Part shown: piece after piece, positions 1-5,801 of the stretch
Numbering within the stretch: position 1 is the first letter of the stretch
Layout of the letters: each line of letters begins with the position of its first letter
Assembly: GCA_002404345.1 (NCBI GenBank)
Contig: DHJN01000219.1
Location: forward strand, 1-9,469
From: Actinobacteria bacterium UBA4719
Lineage (GTDB): Bacteria > Actinomycetota > Actinomycetes > Actinomycetales > Dermatophilaceae
DNA length: 9,469 nucleotides
Direction: 5' to 3'
Program-made: the position numbers and the translations under genes
Notes under the pieces: generated by a model
Seen by the model: the letters and a program-made list of their open reading frames with translations, nothing else
What the model was told of the DNA's origin: nothing
The model's database searches: none

Positions 1-96
1 CCCAACATCAGGCGCCGTTGCCGCTCATCCAGATGCGGACGCCAGCACCGCGTCCCTACGCCCCACGGACTCCGCCACCCGCACGCTGTCGGCCAT
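1..96 (-). pseudogene. 5' end of an ISAzo13-like transposase, frameshifted, runs off window
   Basis: Read on the minus strand from an ATG at 96, the first 18 codons give MADSVRVAESVGRRDAVL. After skipping one base (C at 42 or 43 on the plus strand) the next 13 codons give RPHLDERQRRLML. The spliced reading matches what I recall of the N-terminus of ISAzo13-family transposases in actinobacteria, where a stretch close to LRPHLDERQRRLLLGAEA is typical. Without the skip, the first frame stops (GGATGA) within a few codons. The gene therefore carries a +1 frameshift about 18 codons in, or the family start lies elsewhere; the rest lies outside the window. The family call rests on about 14 clear residues, so it is moderately uncertain. 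Its position just beyond the truncated MMPL gene fits an insertion event. Confidence 0.5.
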
Positions 97-125
97 AGCA
101 CAACGATATGGCCATCAGAGCAGAA

Positions 126-171
126 AACCTAGGTTATTTCGACGCGTGTCCTTAGTCACGAATGACTATGG
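126..171. repeat. Inverted repeats at the putative IS end / MMPL junction
   Basis: There is a 10-bp perfect palindrome AACCTAGGTT at 126-135. A second inverted repeat has TAGTCA at 153-158, loop CGAA at 159-162 and TGACTA at 163-168; with one T-T mismatch the arms extend to CC (150-151) and GG (170-171). This stretch is more AT-rich than its surroundings and sits between the transposase start and the last codons of the MMPL fragment. It may be the subterminal part of the insertion sequence or a hairpin that blocks read-through. I could not identify a matching opposite end, which lies outside the window. Confidence 0.4.
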
Positions 172-653
172 TTGTCCGTGACCGCCGCGGAAGACCAGCA
201 GCAGCGCGACCAGCAGGATCGGGATGGCGATACCTTCACCTTGCACCAGGTCGCTCTGCGTGGTGAGCATCTGGTCGCGCATCACCGCGAGGTCTCCACC
301 GACCTTCACCGTGGCGCCTGGGACCGCGTTCGTCAGCGTGTCCCGGACGTCGGCGACCTGCTTGAGCGAGAGAGTCAGGTCCGTTGTCTTCGCGGTCGAG
401 ACCAGCATCAAGCTCGCCCGCCCGTCCTTCGAGCGCAGGCGTGGGTCGGCGCTGTCATAGGCCGTGACGACACCGGTCACGCCCGGGACCTGGGCCACCC
501 GCCGCGCCGACGCGACGACGCGACGACGGCGTTCCGTACGCCCAGGTCGCCGACCCGGGCGCCGTCGACCACCGCCACCATTGACCCACCCTCCTTCGAG
601 GCGTCGGACAGCAGCTCGAAGCCGTGAACCGACTCCGGGAGACCCGAACCCAT
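166..653 (-). pseudogene. MMPL/RND-type transporter fragment, truncated at both ends and frameshifted
   Basis: The translation matches the first extracytoplasmic (porter) loop and second membrane helix of MMPL-family transporters. The 5' part contains ESVHGFELLSDA and GSMVAVVDGARVGDLGVRNAVVAS. After the frameshift it continues ARRVAQVPGVTGVVTAYDS, then GEGIAIPILLVALLLVFRG, the start of transmembrane helix 2, and diverges into HGQP and a stop at 166. About 160 residues remain of a family normally more than 650 residues long; helix 1 and everything after helix 2 are missing. The frame breaks inside an 8-bp tandem repeat at 508-528; removing one unit restores a continuous reading frame. An ATG at 653 has AGGGGG upstream, but the family N-terminus is absent, so I regard this as a decayed remnant. 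The 3' truncation faces the transposase at 1-96, consistent with disruption by an insertion sequence. Confidence 0.8.
508..528. repeat. 8-bp tandem repeat causing the MMPL frameshift
   Basis: The tract 508-528 is a perfect period-8 repeat (unit GCGACGAC, 2.6 copies; for example 512-519 and 520-527). Deleting one unit joins the upstream frame (NAVVAS) directly to the downstream frame (ARRVAQVPGV) with no missing or extra family residues. The duplication is therefore the likely inactivating change. Confidence 0.85.
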
Positions 654-1202
654 GGACCGCAATCCCCCTGCCGGGTGCTGCACGCGGGTGCCGTTGAGAT
701 GGCCGCCGGCGTGCCGGTCGCCGCGTACGCCCTGACCCGATACGAGGGCAGGTGGTTCGTTCGGGCGCCGGTCCTGACGACTTTCCACCTGGACGAGTAT
801 GTCTTCGCGGCCTTGGAAGCCGGGGCCAGCGGCTTCCTGCTCAAGGACACCCCGCCGGCGGAGATCGCCGCTGCCGTGCGGGCCGTGGCTGCCGGCTCGG
901 AGATGCTCTCCCCGGCCGTCACGCGAAGGTTGATCGCCGAGTACGTGGGCGGCCGCGCCCAACCGCAACGAGCCGAGGCGCTGCGCCGGCTAGAGGTGCT
1001 CTCCGACCGGGAGCGGGAGGTGCTGGTTCTGATCGGGCGGGGCCTGTCCAACGCAGCGGCCGCCCGCACACTGTTCATGAGCGAGGCGACGGTCAAGACC
1101 TACGTCTCGCGGATGCTGACCAAGCTGGGGCTGGCCAACCGCACCCAAGCGGCCATCCTCGGGCACGCAGCCGGGCTGCTCGAGGGCGGGCAGGTCAAGT
1201 GA
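624..1202 (+). pseudogene. LuxR (NarL)-type response regulator lacking most of its receiver domain
   Basis: Recognisable homology starts at about 771, at VLTTFHLDEYVFAALEAGAS, i.e. strand beta-4 of a receiver domain. It includes the conserved Thr pair and the beta-5 lysine in GFLLKD. The phospho-acceptor Asp and strands beta-1 to beta-3 are missing. A linker follows, then a complete LuxR-type helix-turn-helix at roughly residues 126-185 (LSDREREVLVLIGRGLSN, SEATVKTYVSRMLTKLGL, RTQAAILG). The first 49 codons from the GTG at 624 have no receiver similarity, and there is no convincing ribosome site there or at the internal ATG (699). The gene appears to have lost its 5' end in the same event that removed the 5' end of the head-to-head MMPL gene. 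Because the DNA-binding domain is intact, a stand-alone regulator cannot be excluded. The stop at 1202 lies inside a tandem-repeat array. Confidence 0.75.
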
Positions 1203-1363
1203 GGCCTCCCGAGGCCGGGCAGGTCAGGTAAGGGCCTCCCGAAGCCGGGCTGCTCAAGGGCGGGCAGGTCGAGCTACTCGAGGCCCGGGCCGGTCAAGTA
1301 AGGGCTACTCGAGGCCCGGGCCGGTCAAGTAAGGGCTACTCGAGGCCGGGCAGCTCCGGTGAG
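1170..1363. repeat. Degenerate 30-44 bp tandem array seeded from the regulator gene's 3' end
   Basis: Successive units begin with GCC(C)GGGC at 1170, 1214, 1244, 1283, 1314 and 1345. Units 1283-1313 and 1314-1344 are identical 31-mers. Unit 1214-1243 is a 30-bp variant. Units 1170-1213 and 1244-1282 share a 15-bp insert (TGCTCGAGGGCGGGC or a one-base variant). The first unit is the end of the regulator coding sequence, including its TGA at 1200-1202, so the rest look like copies of a gene end. The units contain palindromes such as GGCCCGGGCC (1282-1291 and 1313-1322) and GGCCTC-CC-GAGGCC (1203-1216). The array fills most of the convergent gap between the regulator and the LCP gene (1203-1402), where I see no gene. 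Confidence 0.85.
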
Positions 1364-1364
1364 C

Positions 1365-1385
1365 CGTGCGCGCCGCCTCCGCACG
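1365..1385 (-). terminator. Possible hairpin terminator of the LCP operon
   Basis: CGTGCG at 1365-1370 and CGCACG at 1380-1385 form a perfect 6-bp GC-rich stem with a 9-nt loop, 17 nt past the LCP stop codon. No U-tract follows, which is common for hairpins proposed as terminators in high-GC actinobacteria. It lies next to the palindrome-rich repeat array, which could also help stop convergent transcription. Confidence 0.35.
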
Positions 1386-1402
1386 TGCCTCGGTTTGCCT
1401 GG

Positions 1403-2503
1403 CTACTTGGCGCTGCCCGCCGGGGCCACGGTCAGCGGCTCGTCGTTCTTGATCGCGTTGAACAGCTTGACTGCCTTCTGGCTGTCCCATTTGACCACGC
1501 TGCCCACGCCCGTGGGCAGCGACGAGTTGGAGACCGGCACGGTCAGCGACAGCCCTTGCCCGTTGGACACGGAGCGCATGGCCTGCAGAACTCTGGTGAC
1601 ATCGCGCAGGGAGGTGTCCTGCCCGACGGTCAGGCCGGCCCCCGCAGTCGTCGCGAAACCGTAGTACCGCCAGGGCATGAGCGCCGTCGAGGGACTGAGC
1701 GCCTTGTGCATGATCGCGCCGAGGAACTGGCGCTGTCGTTGTGCGCGACCGAGGTCGCCGAGCGGGTCGGAGTATCGGGCGCGTACATAACCCAGGGCGT
1801 TGGGCCCGTCGAGGGTCTGGCAGCCGGGCTTGAGGTTGATGCCGGCGCGCCGGTCGTCCATCGCTCGGGCCACGCAGATATCGACGCCACTGAGGCTGTC
1901 GACGACCGAGGCGAACCCGCCGAAACCGATCTCGACGTAACCGTCGATGCGCACACCGGTGGCCTGTTCGATGGTCTCGACGAGGAGCTTGGGCCCACCC
2001 CGGGAGTAGGCGGCGTTGATCTTGTTGCGTTCGTGGCCGGGGATCGGCACATAACTGTCCCGAGGCAGGGAGATCAGCGCCGGTTTGCCGTCACCGGACG
2101 GGACGTGGACCATGATGATCGAGTCGGTGCGCTTGCCTCCAATCTTGGCCGAGCCCGTGTGAAGCGCCTTCTGCTGTTCGGCCGTCAGTCCCTCGCGGCT
2201 GTCGGAGCCGACGAGAACGTAGTCATAGCCCTTGGAGGCTGCCGGGCGGGTGCCCGCGGGATTGGCATCGACGCGTTGCACCGCACCCCAGGCGTGGAAC
2301 GGGACCCAGACCATGAACACCAGCCAGGCCACCACCAGGACAGCCGCTCCAACGAGAATCCGGCGCCGACGCTGGCTCGCGCCCGGCCCGGCCTGCTGGG
2401 GGGACGGCGGCCGGGGCTTTCGGACCCGGGGGTGGTTGCGATCGCGGGTGTCGACGACATCGACGTCGTCGTCGGTGTGGTTCCTGGCGTTACGACCCGG
2501 CAT
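1403..2503 (-). CDS. LytR-CpsA-Psr (LCP) family cell-wall glycopolymer ligase
   Basis: LCP proteins transfer undecaprenyl-linked glycopolymers (teichoic acid, capsule, arabinogalactan-type chains) onto peptidoglycan at the outer membrane face. This 366-residue protein has an Asp/Arg/Pro-rich cytoplasmic tail (1-48), one transmembrane helix (about 49-69) and an extracytoplasmic LCP domain. Visible motifs are VGSDSREGL (about 98-106), RTDSIIMVHV (125-134), SLPRDSYV (145-152), KINAAYSRGG and YVRARYSDPLGDLGRAQRQR, which carry the conserved Arg and Asp residues of the phosphate- and lipid-binding pocket. The ATG at 2503 is chosen because AGGAG lies 7 nt upstream (2511-2515). A longer reading to 2581 would overlap the upstream gene more deeply and lacks such a site. 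The start overlaps the end of the DUF2304 gene by 14 nt, so the two are probably co-translated. It is the last gene of the operon and may attach the polymer made by its neighbours. Confidence 0.92.
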   Translation of the reverse strand: MPGRNARNHTDDDVDVVDTRDRNHPRVRKPRPPSPQQAGPGASQRRRRILVGAAVLVVAWLVFMVWVPFHAWGAVQRVDANPAGTRPAASKGYDYVLVGSDSREGLTAEQQKALHTGSAKIGGKRTDSIIMVHVPSGDGKPALISLPRDSYVPIPGHERNKINAAYSRGGPKLLVETIEQATGVRIDGYVEIGFGGFASVVDSLSGVDICVARAMDDRRAGINLKPGCQTLDGPNALGYVRARYSDPLGDLGRAQRQRQFLGAIMHKALSPSTALMPWRYYGFATTAGAGLTVGQDTSLRDVTRVLQAMRSVSNGQGLSLTVPVSNSSLPTGVGSVVKWDSQKAVKLFNAIKNDEPLTVAPAGSAK

Positions 2504-2876
2504 ACGGCTGCTCCTGTTGTCTGGGGACGCCCGCAGTGGGCTGCGGTGGACCTGCCTCATCCAGAGCGAGTCTGCGGGCAAGCTTGGTGTAACGGTTCTC
2601 GAACTCGCGGAACCTCAGGTAAGTGGTCAGGGTAAAGCTGAGGAAGGCGACCACCAGCGCGTACAGCACCATGTCGGTGCCGCGGCCGACGCCCACCATC
2701 CGGGCGATCTGGTTCCAGACCGACGGGAAGAGGATGGACCACACCGCGAGCGCGGCGAAGAGCATCAGCCCGAGGCGACGCGCGGCCTGGGTCCGGGCAC
2801 CCCGTCCTCGAAGCAGCCTAACGGCCGTGATGATGACCACGACGATGAGAAGGAGCTGGATCAGGACGATCTTCAT
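2490..2876 (-). CDS. DUF2304 family small membrane protein
   Basis: The 128-residue protein has three predicted membrane helices (about 3-20, 34-52 and 67-86). They are followed by the charged segment YLRFREFENRYTKLARRLAL, typical of DUF2304 proteins, and a short Pro/Gln-rich tail. DUF2304 proteins usually sit directly beside a family 2 glycosyltransferase with a DGDGQH motif, as here, and are thought to be its membrane partner; the biochemical role is not settled. The ATG at 2876 has GGAGGG 8 nt upstream (2885-2890). It overlaps by ATGA the stop of a 23-codon mini-ORF that fills the gap to the upstream glycosyltransferase. Its own 3' end overlaps the LCP start by 14 nt. Length is normal for the family. 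Confidence 0.88.
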   Translation of the reverse strand: MKIVLIQLLLIVVVIITAVRLLRGRGARTQAARRLGLMLFAALAVWSILFPSVWNQIARMVGVGRGTDMVLYALVVAFLSFTLTTYLRFREFENRYTKLARRLALDEAGPPQPTAGVPRQQEQPYAGS

Positions 2877-2944
2877 GAGCTCTGCCCTCCGCAGGCCCGA
2901 CGCGCGGGTGTCATCGCCACAGCCTTCATCGCCACAGCCTTCAT
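2873..2944 (-). CDS. Possible bridging mini-ORF (23 aa) between GT2 and DUF2304 genes
   Basis: The ATG at 2944-2942 overlaps the glycosyltransferase stop in an ATGA. The stop TGA (2875-2873) overlaps the DUF2304 start in another ATGA. The peptide begins with a repeated pentapeptide, MKAVAMKAVAMTPARR, encoded by a 15-bp tandem duplication, and has no recognisable domain. There is no clear ribosome site of its own at the first ATG, so any translation would be by coupling to the upstream stop. Codon content is not distinctive enough to prove coding. It could act only to carry ribosomes across the gap, or be chance. Confidence 0.3.
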   Translation of the reverse strand: MKAVAMKAVAMTPARRACGGQSS

Positions 2945-2947
2945 CGC
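2911..2947. repeat. 15-bp tandem duplication that triplicates a stop codon
   Basis: TCATCGCCACAGCCT occurs at 2911-2925 and 2926-2940, with a partial third copy TCATCGC at 2941-2947. On the minus strand each copy carries ATGA. Because 15 is a multiple of three, the glycosyltransferase frame meets three in-frame TGA codons (ending at 2941, 2926 and 2911) and the mini-ORF gains a repeated MKAVA. Confidence 0.9.
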
Positions 2948-3639
2948 AGGATCAGGTCGGCAAGGATGTTGACGGAGTTCCACAGCGACTGACCCTTGGC
3001 CTTGGTGTAGTCGTTGTAGACGATGTGCACGGGATGTTCCACATAGCTGGCGTCGGAGGCGCCGATCTGCGCGACGAGCTCGCTGGCGTGCGCCATCCGG
3101 TTCTGGGTGATCTCGATCTGCTCCAGCACAGGACGGCGTATTGCGCGCAAGCCGTTGTGCGCGTCGGTCAACCGGGTGTGCGTGGTCATGTTGGTGTATC
3201 CGACGGCTGCGCGCAGCACCATCCTCTTGGCGAACCCGGGCTTGCTGCGCTCGTCCAGGAAGCGTGAGCCGAAGACGACGTCAGCTTCGCCGCCCCGCAG
3301 TCGCGCGACCATCCCGACGGCGTCCGCGATCTGGTGCTGTCCGTCGCCGTCGAAAGTGAGGACGTACTTCATGGACGGATCGGCGAGGGCGAACTCGAAG
3401 CCGGTCTGCAGTGCCGCGCCCTGCCCGAGGTTGAACGGGTGACGCACGACCCGGGCCCCGGCCGTGGCAGCCACCTCGGCGGAGCGGTCCGCTGAGCCGT
3501 CATCGACGCAGACGACCTGCGCGAAGGCCGTGCGCACCTGCGTGACGACGTCGCCGATGACCTGTTCCTCGTTATACAAGGGGATGACCACCCACGTGTC
3601 GTGCACCTCTTCGGTGTCATTCACGTCTTTTGGTGTCAT
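2941..3639 (-). CDS. Family 2 glycosyltransferase (DPM/DPG-synthase-like)
   Basis: This 232-residue GT-A fold enzyme probably moves a sugar from a nucleotide donor to polyprenyl phosphate. It shows WVVIPLYNEEQVIGDVV (about 16-32), VVCVDDGSADRS (42-53) with the donor-binding Asp pair, HPFNLGQGAALQTGF (67-81) and the metal-binding FDGDGQH (96-102), then AHNGLRAIRR near the acceptor site. No membrane helices are evident; membrane attachment may come from the DUF2304 partner encoded next. The ATG at 3639 overlaps the stop of the upstream glycosyltransferase in ATGA. An in-frame GTG at codon 6 is an alternative start. An 11-bp direct repeat spans this junction. The exact sugar and acceptor cannot be told from sequence. 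The stop lies in a 15-bp tandem duplication. Confidence 0.9.
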   Translation of the reverse strand: MTPKDVNDTEEVHDTWVVIPLYNEEQVIGDVVTQVRTAFAQVVCVDDGSADRSAEVAATAGARVVRHPFNLGQGAALQTGFEFALADPSMKYVLTFDGDGQHQIADAVGMVARLRGGEADVVFGSRFLDERSKPGFAKRMVLRAAVGYTNMTTHTRLTDAHNGLRAIRRPVLEQIEITQNRMAHASELVAQIGASDASYVEHPVHIVYNDYTKAKGQSLWNSVNILADLILR

Positions 3640-3642
3640 TCA
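3613..3642. repeat. 11-bp direct repeat across the GT2-GT2 gene junction
   Basis: GGTGTCATTCA occurs at 3613-3623 and 3632-3642 (period 19). The second copy holds the ATGA overlap between the two glycosyltransferase genes; the first falls within codons 6-10 of the downstream gene. On the minus strand both read GAATGACACC. Confidence 0.7.
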
Positions 3643-4565
3643 TTCTTCGAGATCGCGGGCCGGGCCAGCACATGTTCGCGCAGGTTGCGGACACCCTGGT
3701 GCTGTTTGGTCCGCCACGCCTTGGGCAACAACGTCGCCGCGTTGAGGCGCGAGGACAGGTGCAGCCGGGCAGTGCGTGCGGCGCGGCGCCAGCCGATCGC
3801 GGCGAACTCATCGGCCATGCCCGTGAAGAACTCCCGCTCCTCGATGAACCGTGTTCCCTCAAGGGCACGCCAGGATGAGTCGCTCTGACGGTGCCGGCGG
3901 TACTGGAAGCAGACGGAGCTGTCGACCACGAGGCAACCGCCGGCCTTGATCAGGTCCAGGGCCAGGGCCAGGTCCTGCACGACGTTGAGGCCTTCGCGGA
4001 AGCTCGTGGCGACGAGCGTGTCCGACCTCCAGCAGATCGAGGGGAAGTAGAGCCAGTTGCCCCTGATCAGGCTGGTCGCGAGCGGCTCCCCGCTGAGTAG
4101 CCGGCGGCCAGGCGAGCCAGGCGAGCTATGGACCCGTGGGGCATAGGCGCGTTTCACCTTGTCGACCAGGCCCATGACCGGCTGGTTGTCCTCGTCGATC
4201 ACCTCGACTCCGGGCTGGATGATCTGCGCCGAGGGGAACTGCTCGTGGGCCGCGACGACGGTCTCGATGTAGTTCTTCAACATGACGTCGTCGGCACCCA
4301 TGACCACCGCGAGGTCGTGCCGGACGAAGGTGAGCGCCTTGCGGTAGTTGGCGTTGGCGCCGAGGTTCTCTTCGTTGCGCACGTAGGTGATCCGTGAGTC
4401 CTGGGCCGCGAGGGCGCCGAAGTAGTCAGGGATGCTTTCGTCCGGATAACCGTCGTCGATGACCGTCAGGGTCCAGTCCGGGCTCGTCTGGCCAAGGATG
4501 CTCTCGACCGCCTGCTTCATCATGGCGACGTCGCCGTAATACGGGAGCAGAACGTCGACAGTCAC
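3636..4565 (-). CDS. Family 2 glycosyltransferase
   Basis: A 309-residue GT-A glycosyltransferase, probably adding a sugar to a cell-envelope glycan at the cytoplasmic face. The N-terminus VTVDVLLPYYGD leads the nucleotide-binding fold. VIDDGYPDES holds the donor Asp pair (37-38), NLGANANYRKAL the usual helix after it, and VVMGADDVML the DXD-type metal site (92-93). A second half with GNWLYFPSICWR and FQYRRHRQSDS is typical of acceptor regions in this family. I place the start at the GTG at 4565 because AAAGGA lies 10 nt upstream (4576-4581) and the conserved first strand begins there; an in-frame ATG at 4655 would add 30 unconserved residues. It is the first gene of the minus-strand operon, divergent from 4684-5736. 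A 9-bp in-frame duplication at 4107-4126 doubles SPG. Confidence 0.9.
   Translation of the reverse strand: MTVDVLLPYYGDVAMMKQAVESILGQTSPDWTLTVIDDGYPDESIPDYFGALAAQDSRITYVRNEENLGANANYRKALTFVRHDLAVVMGADDVMLKNYIETVVAAHEQFPSAQIIQPGVEVIDEDNQPVMGLVDKVKRAYAPRVHSSPGSPGRRLLSGEPLATSLIRGNWLYFPSICWRSDTLVATSFREGLNVVQDLALALDLIKAGGCLVVDSSVCFQYRRHRQSDSSWRALEGTRFIEEREFFTGMADEFAAIGWRRAARTARLHLSSRLNAATLLPKAWRTKQHQGVRNLREHVLARPAISKNE
4107..4126. repeat. 9-bp in-frame tandem duplication inside a glycosyltransferase gene
   Basis: CCAGGCGAG is repeated at 4108-4116 and 4117-4125, with one matching base on each side. It gives SSPGSPG in a probable loop of the encoded enzyme and leaves the frame intact. Confidence 0.8.
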
Positions 4566-4614
4566 TGGCAGTGGTTCCTTTCGCGGGGGAGAAATCGGGC
4601 ATAGGTGTGCTGAG

Positions 4615-4621
4615 TAGACTA
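4615..4621. promoter_or_regulatory. Possible overlapping divergent -10 elements
   Basis: The 118-bp gap between the GTG starts at 4565 and 4684 must hold promoters for both directions. TAGACT on the plus strand (4615-4620) and TAGTCT on the minus strand (4621-4616) are offset by one base and both fit a TAnnnT -10 element. I cannot find a good -35 for either at standard spacing, so this is a weak call. Confidence 0.22.
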
Positions 4622-4683
4622 ACCGATGACGCTCGCGAGCCCACGGATGCGCCAAGGTCCGGAACCCTCATCAGGAGACATCC

Positions 4684-5736
4684 GTGGACATCCAGAACCA
4701 CTTCTACGGGCACACGGCCGCGCTCGCGGCATACGCAGGGCTGTCCCGTCCGCGGCACGTGGCCGGCCTGATCCAGCACGGCTGGACCACCGTTCCACCC
4801 ATCCCGGTCAACTTCGGAGACTTCCCCGACGTCGAGAAGAACGGCAGGCGCAGGCTGTTCGTCTGGTCGCATGGCTCGCGGGCCTGGGATCCTGCCCGGT
4901 CGCCCCGCCAGAGCTTCTCGCTCGGCGCGCCGTGGGCCTACCTCGTCTCCACCGAGGCGGTGCAGGAGCGGCTCGCTGACAACCCAGCCAGCCCGGACAG
5001 CTACCCAAGCGGGACGTTGATCATGCCGGTGCACAGCACCCGGATCGTTGCGGTCAGCGGAGACCAGGACAGTCTGGCCCGGGAGTATCTGCGCACGGAG
5101 GGTCCATCCACGGTGTGTCTGCACTTCGAGGACATTCACAAGCCTGACATCGTCGGTTCCTGGCTGGACGCCGGTCATCGCGTCGTCACGGCTGGCCCCC
5201 GGCATGACCCGGACTTCCTCTCGCGCATCCTCGCGCTGGTGCTTGCCGCGGAGCGCGTCGTGGCCAACCGGTTGATGACGCCCGTGCTGTATGCCGCGTC
5301 GCTGGGCCGCGACGTGGGCGTCTACGGCGACCCGTTGTCGATCCCCGGCGCCGAGATCCACGGCCAGCGCGCCATCCGATCCCTGTGGCCGGAGCTGCAC
5401 GGTCCCTCGCTCGACCGTGGGGTGACCACCGACCTGGCCCGAACCGAGCTGGGGTTCCAGCACGTTCTCGAGCCGGTCGAGCTGCGATCGGCCCTCGGCT
5501 GGAACGGGCGGTCGGCCGGCCCCGGCCTTCAGTACTGGGTGAGCGCGCCGCTGCGCAAGACGATGAATGTCCTGGGCCTGGGTGAACGCGACCCCGGCTC
5601 GTCCGAGAAGCAGGTCGGCGCCAGCCCACTGACCTGGCTCAGGCATCCGATGTCGCACCTGCCCCGCCCTCTGCCTGCTCACGCCGCCGCCCTCGACCCG
5701 TTGCCAGCGCCGATTCCGGTGCACAGGCCGGGTTGA
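4684..5736 (+). CDS. Unrecognised envelope-locus protein, possibly glycosyltransferase-like (350 aa)
   Basis: I do not recognise a named family. The protein has no signal peptide or membrane helix and appears cytoplasmic. Its first half contains NHFYGHTAALAAYAGL, GLIQHGWTTVPPIPVNFGDF and RRLFVWSHGSRAW followed by LGAPWAYLV. Its second half contains HRVVTAGPRHDPDFLSRIL and VVANRLMTPVLYAASLGRDV followed by GVYGDP. This resembles the C-terminal nucleotide-sugar side of GT-B-type enzymes, in which a conserved Asn/Arg-rich helix follows a Rossmann-like strand, but that is inference only. The GTG start at 4684 has AGGAGA 5 nt upstream (4673-4678). It is the only complete gene on the plus strand between the two glycosylation operons and ends 65 nt before the convergent DUF2142 stop. 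The setting suggests a role in making or modifying the same glycan. The C-terminal 60 residues are Pro-rich and low in complexity. Confidence 0.8.
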   Translation: MDIQNHFYGHTAALAAYAGLSRPRHVAGLIQHGWTTVPPIPVNFGDFPDVEKNGRRRLFVWSHGSRAWDPARSPRQSFSLGAPWAYLVSTEAVQERLADNPASPDSYPSGTLIMPVHSTRIVAVSGDQDSLAREYLRTEGPSTVCLHFEDIHKPDIVGSWLDAGHRVVTAGPRHDPDFLSRILALVLAAERVVANRLMTPVLYAASLGRDVGVYGDPLSIPGAEIHGQRAIRSLWPELHGPSLDRGVTTDLARTELGFQHVLEPVELRSALGWNGRSAGPGLQYWVSAPLRKTMNVLGLGERDPGSSEKQVGASPLTWLRHPMSHLPRPLPAHAAALDPLPAPIPVHRPG

Positions 5737-5785
5737 AGGTTCCTGCCTTCGGCCCATCACGCGAGCTTCAGCCCATATCTGCTCG
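5735..5785. terminator. Weak hairpins in the convergent gap
   Basis: GAAGG (5735-5739) and CCTTC (5746-5750) can pair around a 6-nt loop right at the stop of the plus-strand gene. CGAGC (5762-5766) and GCTCG (5781-5785) can pair around 14 nt. Neither is followed by a U-tract. They are the only terminator-like structures I see between the two converging genes. Confidence 0.25.
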
Positions 5786-5801
5786 TGCAGCGTGAGGATC
5801 G

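Noticed and set aside
653..670. AGGGGG plus ATG at 653 as a true start for a short MMPL protein
   Set aside because: The family's first membrane helix is missing, the frame breaks after about 45 codons, and the purine run can occur by chance in this composition.
455..1096. Long minus-strand frames opposite the response regulator
   Set aside because: They are antisense to the clear receiver/HTH coding signal. Only the end of one of them (below about 653) matches the MMPL family, and that part is reported as the pseudogene.
1170..1363. A possible CRISPR array
   Set aside because: The units are adjacent, without unique spacers, vary in length from 30 to 44 bp and derive from the neighbouring gene end; no cas genes are present.
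2504..2581. N-terminal extension of the LCP protein to 2581
   Set aside because: It lacks a ribosome site and lies wholly inside the DUF2304 gene; the ATG at 2503 has AGGAG at ideal spacing.
1385..2635. A 416-codon open frame on the plus strand
   Set aside because: It is antisense to the well-supported LCP gene, with low-complexity, Asp/Val/Arg-rich translation and no recognisable domain.
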